Positions 9,867 through 20,692 are shown, numbered from the stretch's first letter. The stretch: DNA of 64,000 nucleotides from an uncultured Flavobacteriaceae bacterium (GCA_938029725.1 CALHGE010000014.1:1-64000); one strand, 5' to 3'. Translations and numbers: made by a program. The notes: generated by a model from the letters alone, not told the origin.

Positions 9867-9944
9867 AATACGATTAAAATAAAGGTCGAGGAATTTCGTT
9901 AGTTTTGATATAGTCTTTGGACTAAATCAACAAATTTGCATCTA

Positions 9945-10472
9945 ATGAAGATAATCACCACTGCAGCTATACCTCTTATTCTTTTTCTTTCCTTATTCAC
10001 TAATACGCTTAGTGCTCAAGAAGTAACTTGGCTCACCTGGAGCGAAGCTGCCGAATTAGCAACTACAGATGAAAATCCGAAGAAAATATTTGTAGATGTG
10101 TATACCGATTGGTGCGGTTGGTGCAAGAAAATGGATAAAGACACCTTTCAAAATACTGAAGTAGCGGCGTATATGAAAGCTCATTTCTATATGGTAAAGC
10201 TAGACGGTGAAGGCAAAGAGCCGATTGAATATAAAGGGAAAACGTTCAATTTCGTGCCTTCAGGAAGAAAAGGCTACCACGAATTTGCTGCGGCTTTAAT
10301 GGGTGGCAAAATGAGCTACCCCACCACAATTTTCTTAGACGAAGAAATGAACATGCTTTCGCCAATACCAGGCTATCAAAAACCTGAGCCTTTCTTAAAT
10401 ATCGCTAAATACTTTGGTGATGATATTTATAAAGAAAAAGATTGGAAAGCCTACAGTAAAGCGGGAAAATAA
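9945..10472 (+). CDS. Thioredoxin-fold periplasmic protein (CxxC)
   Basis: Signal peptide; IFVDVYTDWCGWCKKMDKDTF. Confidence 0.88.
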   Translation: MKIITTAAIPLILFLSLFTNTLSAQEVTWLTWSEAAELATTDENPKKIFVDVYTDWCGWCKKMDKDTFQNTEVAAYMKAHFYMVKLDGEGKEPIEYKGKTFNFVPSGRKGYHEFAAALMGGKMSYPTTIFLDEEMNMLSPIPGYQKPEPFLNIAKYFGDDIYKEKDWKAYSKAGK

Positions 10473-10473
10473 A

Positions 10474-10504
10474 CAAAGGCTTCATTTTAAAAATGAAGCC
10501 TTTG
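10474..10504. terminator. Bidirectional terminator
   Basis: CAAAGGCTTCATTTT-A-AAAATGAAGCCTTTG perfect inverted repeat. Confidence 0.8.
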
Positions 10505-10560
10505 TATTTAAAAAGGGTTTCGTAATTTTTTTAAAACCTTCTGCATAGAAAAACAAATAT

Positions 10561-11316
10561 TTACTCCGTCGATGTAGCTTCTAATACCCTAGCCTTTTTT
10601 GCTTTATTTTGACAGCGATCACACAAATCTGTTATCTTCTTTAACTCCCTAGCGCTAGCTACTTGACCTTCAAATATTTCATTCGTTCGTGCTGAATTTA
10701 TATAGGAACAATCTTGATATAAATGATAACTCTTTCCAGATTTCGTCCAATAGACATTATTTACACCTCCATTTAACAACTCTACCTGTTCTGTCTGCTC
10801 CGCATATTGTTCTTGAGATGGTGGATTAAAGTCAGTACCAGTGATTCCAGCTAGAGCAAGAGCAGCAATCGCAATACTACCTGCAATACCCTTCTGCTTT
10901 CCACTCATATTCTTGTTTGTAAAAATCAAAATAATCAAAGGCAAAAAAGCGATAACACTAATAATTAAGCCTAATTGGTTTTGAATAAAAAATTTGAATT
11001 TATTCTTTTCAGATGCAGGGTCTAATCGATTTGCCTTTTTCCAAAGAATATTACCTATCACGGCAAAAATCAATGCCCCAATAATCAAGCCTATGAGCCA
11101 AGTCATATTTACAGGAACCTCTCTTAGCTTAAAGATTGCAAAAACCTCAATACCAATTGCTACTGCCCAACTGACTATTGAAATAATTCTAAAAGTGGTC
11201 GCCTTTGATTTGTTAGCCGCAATTGGAACAAAAGAACGGCCTGAACTTTCAGCATTCGAAAGGCTATTTTCTTTGCCTACTTTAGTGATTTTTTTTGATG
11301 ATTTTCCATTTTCCAT
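10561..11316 (-). CDS. Hypothetical membrane protein with C-terminal HxxxDC...CxxC motif
   Basis: Several TM segments; tail YHLYQDCSYINSARTNE...LCDRC. Confidence 0.6.
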   Translation of the reverse strand: MENGKSSKKITKVGKENSLSNAESSGRSFVPIAANKSKATTFRIISIVSWAVAIGIEVFAIFKLREVPVNMTWLIGLIIGALIFAVIGNILWKKANRLDPASEKNKFKFFIQNQLGLIISVIAFLPLIILIFTNKNMSGKQKGIAGSIAIAALALAGITGTDFNPPSQEQYAEQTEQVELLNGGVNNVYWTKSGKSYHLYQDCSYINSARTNEIFEGQVASARELKKITDLCDRCQNKAKKARVLEATSTE

Positions 11317-11455
11317 TTTAAGGGGATTAAGATGATTATGTAATTCGAAGGTAATAATAAATTACACAACGAACTGATAACCAGTTAAATTGAATTCTTC
11401 TAGAAAGATGAATACAACAAATAGAATACACCCGTAACGACGATTAAGCTAGTAC

Positions 11456-12385
11456 TTACTTCCTGAAAAAGAAAGCAGCCTGATCACCTTGCCCTTCTTT
11501 GTTTAATCTCTTAGCTCGTTTTTTGTATGCTATTTTTTTAAAAAAACCTACCGATTCTTTTTGCGAAAGTGGAATATCTTTTACATACATTTCACTACCT
11601 GAGAACTGAAAATGTGTACTATCATAATCTGTTTTAAAAAAATCAAGATGTGTCATTTCAGCAAGCTTCTGCATGCTTTTCTTGGAATGCAGAAAGAAAT
11701 GCCGCGGTGCATCAAACTGAACCCAATTCGTTTTATAATGTTCCCATGCGAAAGATGAAATGGTAGGAATTCTAATAATACAAACCCCATCAGGAGCTAA
11801 TAACTGAAATACTTTCTGAAGGCTTTCAATAGGGTCATTGATATGTTCAAAAGAGTGATGAAAGCTTATAATATCCCAAGTTCCAGAAATAGTATGAATG
11901 CTTGAATTTTTAATCTTCAAGCCATTGGTATAGGTAATGTCTTTGTCAAGATATGGATCACAGCCTAGGATATTCGTAAAACCAACTTCAGCCAAAGGAT
12001 AAAGAAAACTTTGCCCATTACCACAGCCTACGTCTAAAATTCTAGTATGTTTCTGAACATTTAAGCCTTGGAACAGATCATAATCTCCTTTCCCTGTAAG
12101 GTATCTAGCTATTTTATAAAAAGGATGTGAATGATTTACAAGAGACGCATATTTCAAGCGTCTAATTCTACCCTTAAGACCTTTGAATTTTTTTCCACTA
12201 TATGCCCCAAAACTGTAGTATTGCTCTGGATAGTATCGAGACATATCCTCAGGAATACTGGCTATCTGCAAACAATTACAATCGTTACATAGAAAATAGT
12301 CAAATTCATCACGCAAGCCAAACATCATTTCCTTAGCACTGTATTCTGTATTGTTTTCGGAGTTACCGCAAATTCTACATACCAT
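11456..12385 (-). CDS. Class I SAM-dependent methyltransferase
   Basis: N-terminal CxxC...CxxC zinc-type motif; ILDVGCGNGQSFLYPL. Confidence 0.9.
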   Translation of the reverse strand: MVCRICGNSENNTEYSAKEMMFGLRDEFDYFLCNDCNCLQIASIPEDMSRYYPEQYYSFGAYSGKKFKGLKGRIRRLKYASLVNHSHPFYKIARYLTGKGDYDLFQGLNVQKHTRILDVGCGNGQSFLYPLAEVGFTNILGCDPYLDKDITYTNGLKIKNSSIHTISGTWDIISFHHSFEHINDPIESLQKVFQLLAPDGVCIIRIPTISSFAWEHYKTNWVQFDAPRHFFLHSKKSMQKLAEMTHLDFFKTDYDSTHFQFSGSEMYVKDIPLSQKESVGFFKKIAYKKRAKRLNKEGQGDQAAFFFRK

Positions 12386-12416
12386 TAGACGTTTTATTGA
12401 GTTTAGTATTCAGTAC

Positions 12417-13889
12417 CTATCTACTATAATTCGGTGACTCTTTAGTGATCGTTACATCATGTGGGTGACTCTCATTAATTCCACTAGCGGTTATCTTAAC
12501 GAAGCGCCCCGTATCTTGCAGTGTTGCAATATCTTTAGCACCACAATACCCCATACCTGCCCTTAGTCCACCGACGAATTGGTGAATACTTTCTAGCAAA
12601 TCTCCTTTATAAGGCACACGACCTACAATACCTTCAGGTACTAGTTTCTTAATGTCATCTTCTACATCTTGAAAATAACGATCTTTAGAACCTTGCTTCA
12701 TGGCTTCAACTGACCCCATACCTCGGTATGATTTGAATTTTCGGCCTTCATAAATAATGGTTTCACCAGGTGACTCTGTCGTACCTGCTAATAAAGAACC
12801 CAACATTACGGTATCAGCGCCTGCTGCAATTGCTTTAGGAATATCACCGGTGTAGCGAATACCACCATCTGCAATTACAGGAACGCCGCTGCCTTTGATA
12901 GCTGCCGCAACCTCTAATACTGCAGAAAATTGAGGAAAACCTACACCAGCAACGACTCTAGTAGTACAAATAGAACCTGGTCCAATACCTACTTTTACTG
13001 CATCTGCGCCTGCTTCAACTAAGTATTTAGCCGCTGCACCAGTAGCGATATTACCAACAATAACTTCTAAATCAGGAAACTTTTGTTTTACTGCTTTCAA
13101 TACAGTAACCACCCCTTTGGTATGACCATGTGCGGTATCAATAACTACTGCATCTACTCCTGCGTTCACTAATGCTTCAGCCCTGTCTACGGCATCTCCA
13201 GTAACACCTAATGCTGCCGCAACACGCAGCCTTCCATATTGATCTTTATTCGCGCTAGGCTTCTGTGTAAGCTTGGTAATATCACGAAACGTAATCAAAC
13301 CTACCAACTTATCGTTTTTATCAACTACCGGAAGTTTTTCAATTTTATGTTGTTGTAGAATATCTTCGGCCTCTGCCAATGAGGTTCCTTCAGCAGCCGT
13401 GACCAAATTTTCAGATGTCATTACTTCTGAAATTGGGCGATCATTATTTTTTTCAAAACGTAAATCACGATTTGTTACTATACCAATCAACTTACCTGCA
13501 TCATCCACAATCGGAATACCACCAATACTATGTTCTTTCATATTTGCTTTCGCATCACTAACCTTTGAATTCAAAGGCATAGTAACCGGGTCTAGTATCA
13601 TGCCACTTTCAGCACGTTTTACCTTGCGAACCTTAATCGCTTGCTGTTCAATCGTCATATTCTTGTGCAAAACACCAATACCACCTTCTTGAGCAATGGC
13701 GATTGCCATGCGCGATTCTGTAACGGTATCCATAGCTGCTGAAACGATAGGAACGTTGATGGTAATATTACGTGTGAATTTCGCCTGTATATTGACTTCT
13801 CTAGGAAGTACGTCAGAAAAAGCAGGGACTAAGAGTACGTCGTCATACGTGAGACCTTCTCCAACAATTTTATCAAGATGAGCTTGCAT
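12417..13889 (-). CDS. guaB: IMP dehydrogenase
   Basis: [21 protein letters not shown], two CBS domains, [17 protein letters not shown]. Confidence 0.98.
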   Translation of the reverse strand: MQAHLDKIVGEGLTYDDVLLVPAFSDVLPREVNIQAKFTRNITINVPIVSAAMDTVTESRMAIAIAQEGGIGVLHKNMTIEQQAIKVRKVKRAESGMILDPVTMPLNSKVSDAKANMKEHSIGGIPIVDDAGKLIGIVTNRDLRFEKNNDRPISEVMTSENLVTAAEGTSLAEAEDILQQHKIEKLPVVDKNDKLVGLITFRDITKLTQKPSANKDQYGRLRVAAALGVTGDAVDRAEALVNAGVDAVVIDTAHGHTKGVVTVLKAVKQKFPDLEVIVGNIATGAAAKYLVEAGADAVKVGIGPGSICTTRVVAGVGFPQFSAVLEVAAAIKGSGVPVIADGGIRYTGDIPKAIAAGADTVMLGSLLAGTTESPGETIIYEGRKFKSYRGMGSVEAMKQGSKDRYFQDVEDDIKKLVPEGIVGRVPYKGDLLESIHQFVGGLRAGMGYCGAKDIATLQDTGRFVKITASGINESHPHDVTITKESPNYSR

Positions 13890-13990
13890 AGCAATTAAGG
13901 ATTAATTGCATGCAAAAGTAGGTAAAAAAGAAGAAAGAACCCTGCGCTGAAAGAACAAAGATGAAAGACCGTTCTAGACAAGGACGGTGT

Positions 13991-14488
13991 CTATCTTTTA
14001 GCAGACAAAAAAATCAATTGATAAAGAACTAAAATTACTGATATACTGAAGGTTGCCGTCATAAGGAACCCCGAAAAGATGATCACATATTTCATCCATA
14101 GCACACCTGTCCAAAGAAAATAGATTCCTCCAAAAGTTAGTACTACCGATAAGAAAGGTTCGACAGTTAAGAAAAGTTTTAATTTTTTGGAAAGTTTCGT
14201 TAGCCATACCAAGCCTCCCAACAGAAAGAAAATAAATGACATAGAAAGAATGTGGGTGTGTACAATGGTTAACATTTCACGGTCACTTTTCTTGAACTTC
14301 ATCACCTCAGCATCTTCATCTTCTTCGTTACCAGTATAATTTTCTACAATTCCGTTAGGTGAAGTTGTGCTGGTTTGAGAAACAAATAGTAAACCCGTAA
14401 AAAAACCAATAGATAGAATGAGAACAAAGGCCCCAATAAAGATTTTTATTTCCTTCGGAAAAGAAGACAATAGCCCATTATACGTCAT
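13991..14488 (-). CDS. Small multi-pass membrane protein with conserved-looking His (TIVHTHILSM)
   Basis: Four predicted TM segments by eye; start overlaps stop of the FMN_bind gene (TAATG). Confidence 0.65.
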   Translation of the reverse strand: MTYNGLLSSFPKEIKIFIGAFVLILSIGFFTGLLFVSQTSTTSPNGIVENYTGNEEDEDAEVMKFKKSDREMLTIVHTHILSMSFIFFLLGGLVWLTKLSKKLKLFLTVEPFLSVVLTFGGIYFLWTGVLWMKYVIIFSGFLMTATFSISVILVLYQLIFLSAKR

Positions 14489-15030
14489 TATAAGGCTTCG
14501 TTTGCTTGAAGAATGGCTATCGTCTGAAATAAATCATCCATAGCATTGGTCATTGACCGAACAGAAATTGTTGCACCGGCAATACCATCTATATTTGATT
14601 CATGGTCAACACGGTCGCCACCAGTTTTACCTAAAAATTGTTTTAACCATCTTTTACTGCCTATCTCACCACCATACTCTTCACGGTAAATAAGCACTTT
14701 TGCGTGTTTCACTTTCAAATCAAGGTCTAGAATAACGAGATAGTCAAAATTGGCAGTCTTGCTTGGAGCCTGATCAACAAAAGCATAACCAAGCAGCACA
14801 TCTTCACTGCTAAGCCGATAAAACTTATCTGCCGTAAGTTCGTTTGGCAGCTTTTCTTTTAGAGCTGCAGAGAATACAACAGCTTCCATTTTGAAGTCTT
14901 CAATCTCAAATGCTTTTCCGACTTCTTTTAGAACTCTCTTCTGAACATTCTTAGGAAGACCAAAACCAAATAGCAAGCCTATGGCGAAAGTGAAAATGCC
15001 AATAAATTTGAATTTCTTAAGCATGGGCAA
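14488..15030 (-). CDS. FMN-binding domain protein (RnfG/NqrC-like), probable ApbE flavinylation substrate
   Basis: N-terminal signal/anchor; LIYREEYGGEIGSKRWLKQFLGK; motif DGIAGATIS. Confidence 0.82.
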   Translation of the reverse strand: MPMLKKFKFIGIFTFAIGLLFGFGLPKNVQKRVLKEVGKAFEIEDFKMEAVVFSAALKEKLPNELTADKFYRLSSEDVLLGYAFVDQAPSKTANFDYLVILDLDLKVKHAKVLIYREEYGGEIGSKRWLKQFLGKTGGDRVDHESNIDGIAGATISVRSMTNAMDDLFQTIAILQANEAL

Positions 15031-15147
15031 ATGTATTAATTTAGAATCAATCTCAATAATAAGCGCCTTATTATTTTACGATTATTACTAATCCCTCTCC
15101 TTTAATTTTTATAAAACTTGACCAGGTACTAAACACTTAACATTTTT

Positions 15148-16332
15148 TTAAAACCAAACTCCGATTCCGAAGTTCAACCTATCTTTTGTATCTGTATCAG
15201 ATGCATTAGAACGGAACTGATAATCACCTTTCACAACTACGCCTGGAGCAATATGATAGGTAAGACCTGTAGTCACATCCGTTCTATCATAAGCCTGATT
15301 GGCAATCAAATCACCTGCGGTATCAGCATGAGTATTGAACTTCTCATAGCGGGTAAAAGCAAATAATTTTTGTTCTTTTGTGCGTGGTAAAAGATTGTAT
15401 GCCCCTTCTACATAAAAGCCTTGCAAAACACTACCTAAATCTCTACCTGTAAGGCTGTTATACTTATCTGTGTCAGAAAGCGAAGCATGAATGAATTGTC
15501 CTCTAGCTGTAAAACGCTCGTAAGCGTAACGGGCATCTAGACCAATCATGCTTATGCCAATATTCGCACCTTCGCGTGTTTCAACCTCATCTTCCGCTTG
15601 TGTTTGACCGAAATACCCTGAAAGGCCTAATCGAAGGCCTGGAATACCATAGTAATCCAATTTAGTAGATAAAGTGGGACTATCAACTGTTGATTGTATT
15701 GCCTTTTGGCGACCACTTCGAAGTCCGTTAGAACCTTTTAAAAACCCAGAAACTCCACCTTCACCATCTGGTGTTGTTGATTTAAATCCGTTAAAAACGT
15801 ATGCTTGATACCCTAAAGAAATATCATTGAATCGCCCGGCCACGCCAATACCGATTTCACGCCAAGTTGTAGGAACAATTACATTATCCATGGCGGGTCG
15901 CTCAGTACCGTTAAAAGTGGTTGGTTCGTGAAATTCATTTATTATTCCCATAGGCACTAACATCAATCCACCTCGCAGACTAATATTACTTCCAACTGCG
16001 TAGTTTACAAAAGCTTGCTCTACAAAAACTTCATTTACATGTTCGAATTCTACCTCCGTAACAAACTGGGTTTTTTCATTAAAACGATATCCAAATAACA
16101 AAACCAATCTTTGAATATCCAACTCCCCATTATCTCCTTCAGGCTGATTGTATAGGATTTCTCCATAAGCTCCTACAGTAACAGCTGAACCATAATTTCC
16201 TGACAACAGACGTTGTGCAGCATTTAACTGTGACTGCGGTATTAAAGTAATCGAATCAGTCTTGGTTTGAGCAAAGCAAAATGATGTGATTAAGAAAAAG
16301 AAAAGGCTTCGTAAAAGTTGTTCTCTTGACAT
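15148..16332 (-). CDS. Outer membrane porin (OprO/P-like beta-barrel)
   Basis: Signal peptide, LVLLFGYRFNEKTQFVTEVEFEHVNEVFVEQAFVNY, barrel strands, terminal F (GVWF). Confidence 0.82.
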   Translation of the reverse strand: MSREQLLRSLFFFLITSFCFAQTKTDSITLIPQSQLNAAQRLLSGNYGSAVTVGAYGEILYNQPEGDNGELDIQRLVLLFGYRFNEKTQFVTEVEFEHVNEVFVEQAFVNYAVGSNISLRGGLMLVPMGIINEFHEPTTFNGTERPAMDNVIVPTTWREIGIGVAGRFNDISLGYQAYVFNGFKSTTPDGEGGVSGFLKGSNGLRSGRQKAIQSTVDSPTLSTKLDYYGIPGLRLGLSGYFGQTQAEDEVETREGANIGISMIGLDARYAYERFTARGQFIHASLSDTDKYNSLTGRDLGSVLQGFYVEGAYNLLPRTKEQKLFAFTRYEKFNTHADTAGDLIANQAYDRTDVTTGLTYHIAPGVVVKGDYQFRSNASDTDTKDRLNFGIGVWF

Positions 16333-16336
16333 TGTT

Positions 16337-16361
16337 TTTATTTAGACTCGTTATAGATAGT
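16337..16361 (-). promoter_or_regulatory. Fur-like operator candidate 1
   Basis: TTTATTTAGA-CTCGT-TATAGATAGT (imperfect right arm). Confidence 0.35.
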
Positions 16362-16408
16362 TGGTTTTTCAAAGCGCAAATTTAACATCAAAATTGTATT
16401 ACACAAAC

Positions 16409-16433
16409 TTTATTTATATTAAATCTAAATAAA
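16409..16433. promoter_or_regulatory. Fur-like operator candidate 2
   Basis: TTTATTTATA-TTAAA-TCTAAATAAA, 10-5-10 palindrome with one mismatched pair. Confidence 0.5.
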
Positions 16434-16539
16434 AACAAAGATTTAAGATTGCTGAAACAAAAACACAATAAGTCATCACAAAACTTCAAATAGAAGTTCA
16501 TTTTCATTATGATCTATGAACATAACAAACATAATTCGT

Positions 16540-16564
16540 CTTATTTTTAATTAATCTAAATAAG
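16540..16564. promoter_or_regulatory. Fur-like operator candidate 3
   Basis: CTTATTTTTA-ATTAA-TCTAAATAAG, 10-5-10 palindrome with two mismatched pairs. Confidence 0.45.
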
Positions 16565-16621
16565 AATAGTATTTTTGAACTCTGATCTAAAACATAAATC
16601 TCTCTAAATAATTGATATCTC

Positions 16622-16981
16622 ATGCAAGACATACACCCCATATACCACAACAAATTTGGTGTTTCTTTTCATTGGAAAAGGAATAGCGTAAAAGAAATCA
16701 TGAAAGTGCAAATCGTCTTCAGAGATACAGGCATGTTATTGTCTACCGAAGAACTGACTCAGTTTTCAAAAAACATAAAGTACACCAAGAACAATGAGAG
16801 CCTTTGTAGTGATTGTAAGCAAAATGATTCTTGTAAAGCACTTATAGTTACTTCACCAGCAAAACAAATAACCTTTGCTATGAATGCTAAAGAATTGGCT
16901 GCCGTAGAAGACTTGATAGAAGGCACACTCTTTCAAATGAATTTGGATACCTATTTGGGAGGTATCTGCAACGGCGCTTAG
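16622..16981 (+). CDS. Hypothetical protein with CxxCx5C motif
   Basis: ESLCSDCKQNDSCKALIV...LGGICNGA. Confidence 0.65.
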   Translation: MQDIHPIYHNKFGVSFHWKRNSVKEIMKVQIVFRDTGMLLSTEELTQFSKNIKYTKNNESLCSDCKQNDSCKALIVTSPAKQITFAMNAKELAAVEDLIEGTLFQMNLDTYLGGICNGA

Positions 16982-17844
16982 TGGTATTCTGAAAACAGCT
17001 CGGAGGACTTATTATAGGCAGCTTCAAAAACCAACCAATTTACACCTGAATTTGCTTTCTCAGTGTTGAAATACGAAAGCATCTTTTCGGTAGGCATATT
17101 ACCTGTAAGTTCATCTTTGGCCATAGGGCAACCACCAAAACCTTGAACAGCGCCATCAAATCTGCGACATCCGGCTTTGTAAGCAGCCTCTATTTTTTCA
17201 TGCCATTTGGCAGGTGTTGTATGCAAGTGTGCGCCAAACTCTATCTCAGGGTATTTTGGAATCAGATTTGAAAATAAATAATCTATTACCTCGGGGGTAG
17301 ATGTACCAACCGTATCAGAGAGGGACAAAATTCGAGCGCCCATAGCGGCTAACTTTTCAGTCCACTCCCCTACTACTTCGACGCTCCATGGGTCTCCGTA
17401 AGGATTTCCGAATCCCATTGAAATATAGGTTACCACTTCTTTTCCGGAAGCATCAGCAATATTCAAAATCTCTTGCAAGGTTGCTACAGATTGCTCGATT
17501 GTCTTATGCGTATTCCTCATCTGAAAGTTCTCAGAAATAGAAAAAGGATATCCCAAATAATTAATTTCCTTATGTTCCGAAGCGTTTTGTGCTCCACGAA
17601 CATTCGCTACAATCGCTAATAATTTACTTTCTGTGTCAGACAAATCTAGTTGAGAAAGTACTTCGGCAGTGTCCACCATTTGCGGTATCGCTTTAGGAGA
17701 AACAAAACTACCGAAGTCGATGGTATCGAAACCACAGCCTAAAAGAGATTGAATATAGCGAACCTTATCCTTAGTAGGAATAAAGGTCTTAATACCTTGC
17801 ATGGCATCACGTGGACATTCAATAACTTTAACTTTTGCTGACAT
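16978..17844 (-). CDS. Hydroxymethylglutaryl-CoA lyase
   Basis: VKVIECPRDAMQGI, HMGL-like TIM barrel, GAVQGFGGCPMA. Confidence 0.93.
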   Translation of the reverse strand: MSAKVKVIECPRDAMQGIKTFIPTKDKVRYIQSLLGCGFDTIDFGSFVSPKAIPQMVDTAEVLSQLDLSDTESKLLAIVANVRGAQNASEHKEINYLGYPFSISENFQMRNTHKTIEQSVATLQEILNIADASGKEVVTYISMGFGNPYGDPWSVEVVGEWTEKLAAMGARILSLSDTVGTSTPEVIDYLFSNLIPKYPEIEFGAHLHTTPAKWHEKIEAAYKAGCRRFDGAVQGFGGCPMAKDELTGNMPTEKMLSYFNTEKANSGVNWLVFEAAYNKSSELFSEYH

Positions 17845-17874
17845 TTGTTGCTTTACGATATTCCAAAACTACTA

Positions 17875-18501
17875 CTATTTATCAGATAAAAATAGGTAAA
17901 CAGCAATCGCTACAAAAACGATAATCTGCACCCATTTTAAAATGATTCCCACATTTGCATTCTTGGTAATCCGTGCTGAGATCATTCCTGATAAGATGGC
18001 AATAGCACTAAATACAACCGATGAAACCCCTATAAAAATAAATCCTAACACATAAAATTGCAGTACTGTGTTTATAGACTCACTGAATAAAAAACCTGGA
18101 AAAAAAGCCAAAAAGAAAATGGTCACTTTCGGATTCAGGACGTTCATAATAAAACCTTGACGAAAAAGTTCCGCATGGCTTTTCTTGAGCACTACTTCAT
18201 TTGATAGATTCACTTTACTATCACTTCTGTATACTTGAAAAGCCAGATATATCAGATACAAGGCCCCTAAAAGTTTTATAATAAAAAAGAGTTGCTTACT
18301 TTCCTTTATAATTGCAGACACCCCAAAAGCCAATAAGGTAGTGTGCACTAAGCAGCCGGTCATGAGCCCTGCGACTGTCGCCAAGCCATGCTTCTTTCCA
18401 TTCGTAATGCTTTGCATCAGCACATACATATTATCTGGACCCGGAGAAAGGGACAATAGCACGGTAGCTCCAACAAAGGCAAATAAAAGTTCGTAATTCA
18501 A
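17875..18501 (-). CDS. LysE/RhtB family translocator
   Basis: SLSPGPDNMYVLMQSITNGKKHG. Confidence 0.93.
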   Translation of the reverse strand: MNYELLFAFVGATVLLSLSPGPDNMYVLMQSITNGKKHGLATVAGLMTGCLVHTTLLAFGVSAIIKESKQLFFIIKLLGALYLIYLAFQVYRSDSKVNLSNEVVLKKSHAELFRQGFIMNVLNPKVTIFFLAFFPGFLFSESINTVLQFYVLGFIFIGVSSVVFSAIAILSGMISARITKNANVGIILKWVQIIVFVAIAVYLFLSDK

Positions 18502-18582
18502 GGTGATAATTATTCAGATTAGAAAAATACAAAATACCGTGTTAGAATTTACTTTTTTTATATCTTCCCAAAAACAAAACCG

Positions 18583-19008
18583 ATGAACACTAAAAAATTC
18601 TCCATTATCCTTTTCGTAGCATTAATTTCAACGGTACTCGTTTCTTCTACTTGGAAATATGAGCGAAGTGAAACTAAAGCTCAAACAAACATAACGCAAG
18701 ATAGTTTGCTTCGCCATGTAGTTCTATTTAAGTTTAAGGATGGAACTTCTGCTGAAAACATAAAAGTAGTTGAGGCTGCTTTTAGAGCTCTCCCAGCTAA
18801 AATATCACAAATCGAAGGATATGAATGGGGATTAAATAATAGTCCCGAAGGTTTGGAGAAAGGTTTTACACATTGTTTTTTCCTTACGTTCAAAAGCGAA
18901 GAAGACAGAGCTATTTATTTACCACATCCTGACCACAAAGCTTTTGGAGCTGTTTTAGGACCACATCTAGACGATGTTTTGGTAGTAGACTACTGGGCCT
19001 CAAAATAG
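18583..19008 (+). CDS. Dabb (stress-responsive A/B barrel) family protein
   Basis: LLRHVVLFKFKDGT...YLPHPDHKAF. Confidence 0.9.
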   Translation: MNTKKFSIILFVALISTVLVSSTWKYERSETKAQTNITQDSLLRHVVLFKFKDGTSAENIKVVEAAFRALPAKISQIEGYEWGLNNSPEGLEKGFTHCFFLTFKSEEDRAIYLPHPDHKAFGAVLGPHLDDVLVVDYWASK

Positions 19009-19043
19009 TACTTGATTGTGCTGTTTTACGATCTAAAGTCGTA

Positions 19044-20084
19044 CTAATACGAACTCTTTTGTAAAATAGCTTTATTGATTTCCTTTACTAAAGAAGGTCC
19101 CTCATATATAAAACCAGTGTAGAGCTGAACAAGGTCTGCACCTGCAGCTAATTTCTCTAGAGCATCTTCTGCCGAATGGATACCTCCTACGCCAATAATT
19201 GGAAATGCCTTTCCACTTTTCTCTGCCAAAAATCGAATAACTTCCGTGCTTCTTTTGGTCAAAGGTTTTCCACTTAAGCCACCTTTCTCTTCTGTAGACA
19301 CCAAATCAGATTTTAAGTTATCTCTGGCTATCGTTGTATTGGTCGCGATAACCCCATCAATTTTAGTTTCAGCAACAATTTCAATGATATCAAGCAACTG
19401 CTCGTCTGTTAAGTCTGGGGCAATTTTAAGTAGAATAGGTTTCGCTTCACCTACTGATTTTGATAATTTTAAATTCTCTCTCTTTATTTCATGAAGCAGC
19501 GCCTTAAGTGGCTCTTTATCTTGAAGTGCTCTTAGCCCTGGTGTATTTGGCGAACTTACATTCACCGCAAAATAGTCTACATGAGGAAAAAGAGCATCAA
19601 AACAAATTAAATAATCTTTTACGGCCTCATTGTTCGGGGTTAGCTTATTCTTACCAATGTTACCTCCTACCAAGACCTTATGATCTTTTTTCAATCTTTC
19701 AACGGCATCAAAGACTCCGTTATTATTGAATCCCATTCGATTGATAATCGCTTGATCGGGTTTTAGACGAAATAGTCTTGGTTTTGGGTTTCCTAATTGA
19801 GGTTTTGGTGTAAGGGTTCCTATCTCTACAAATCCGAATCCAAAATTTGAGAACTCATTAAACAATTTCGCGTCTTTATCAAAGCCTGCGGCAAGGCCTA
19901 CCGGGTTCTTAAATTTAAGCCCGAATACCTCTCGCTCTAAACGAGAATCCTCGACAACATAAAGTGCTCTAAAAAGTCTTGACAAACCCATTTTAGATAG
20001 AAAACGAACCGATGAAAAAGCGAAATAATGCGCCCTTTCTGCGCTAAGAAAAAAAAGAAAAGGTCGAACAAGAAACTTATACAT
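19044..20084 (-). CDS. pyrD: Quinone-dependent dihydroorotate dehydrogenase
   Basis: [59 protein letters not shown]. Confidence 0.97.
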   Translation of the reverse strand: MYKFLVRPFLFFLSAERAHYFAFSSVRFLSKMGLSRLFRALYVVEDSRLEREVFGLKFKNPVGLAAGFDKDAKLFNEFSNFGFGFVEIGTLTPKPQLGNPKPRLFRLKPDQAIINRMGFNNNGVFDAVERLKKDHKVLVGGNIGKNKLTPNNEAVKDYLICFDALFPHVDYFAVNVSSPNTPGLRALQDKEPLKALLHEIKRENLKLSKSVGEAKPILLKIAPDLTDEQLLDIIEIVAETKIDGVIATNTTIARDNLKSDLVSTEEKGGLSGKPLTKRSTEVIRFLAEKSGKAFPIIGVGGIHSAEDALEKLAAGADLVQLYTGFIYEGPSLVKEINKAILQKSSY

Positions 20085-20176
20085 GAATTATATAAAACAT
20101 TTTGTCAAATGTACAACGTGTATTCTGCCTAAACCTAAGGGTTCGCCGTATTTTATCAACAGATTTTAGTTGACAA

Positions 20177-20641
20177 TTATTCTGGAGCAACAATACTATC
20201 ATTTAAACGCAGCGGTATTACCTTAATAGGCTCTCGAATAGCCTCGTAACAAAGTTCTAAATACCGATCATATTGTTTCTCATTAAAAGAGGATAGCAGC
20301 ATTTTATCGGCTGCCTTAGAAGCCATCACTATTTTTTCTTGAAAGACAGTATACTTCTTTGAAAGTGTTGTCAATTCTTCTGGTGTACTCTGCGGATGGT
20401 TATCAAAAAGCTTTTGAATTTCATCTTCCATAACTTTTGTTTCTACGCCTAATTCTGCACGTAAAGTTTCCATCTTGCTAATTTGCTGAGCATTCATTTG
20501 AAACACCTTGATAAGGATATCAAAGTTCTTGCCACCAACATCTAAGGTGCAATCTTGAGCAATGCCATTGAGGGAAAATAAAAATAAAATAAAAAACGGA
20601 ACAACTATTTTCGAATACATGATTTTGATTTCTAAATTCAA
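20177..20641 (-). CDS. Exported hypothetical protein
   Basis: Signal peptide, helical. Confidence 0.5.
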   Translation of the reverse strand: MNLEIKIMYSKIVVPFFILFLFSLNGIAQDCTLDVGGKNFDILIKVFQMNAQQISKMETLRAELGVETKVMEDEIQKLFDNHPQSTPEELTTLSKKYTVFQEKIVMASKAADKMLLSSFNEKQYDRYLELCYEAIREPIKVIPLRLNDSIVAPE

Positions 20642-20692
20642 ATGTTGGAATGCTTACTGATTAAACAGTATTTTTAGTCAAAAATTATACGA

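Noticed and set aside
13273-13692. 139-aa plus-strand ORF inside guaB
   Set aside because: Antisense shadow of guaB with Ser/Ile-rich composition and no domain.
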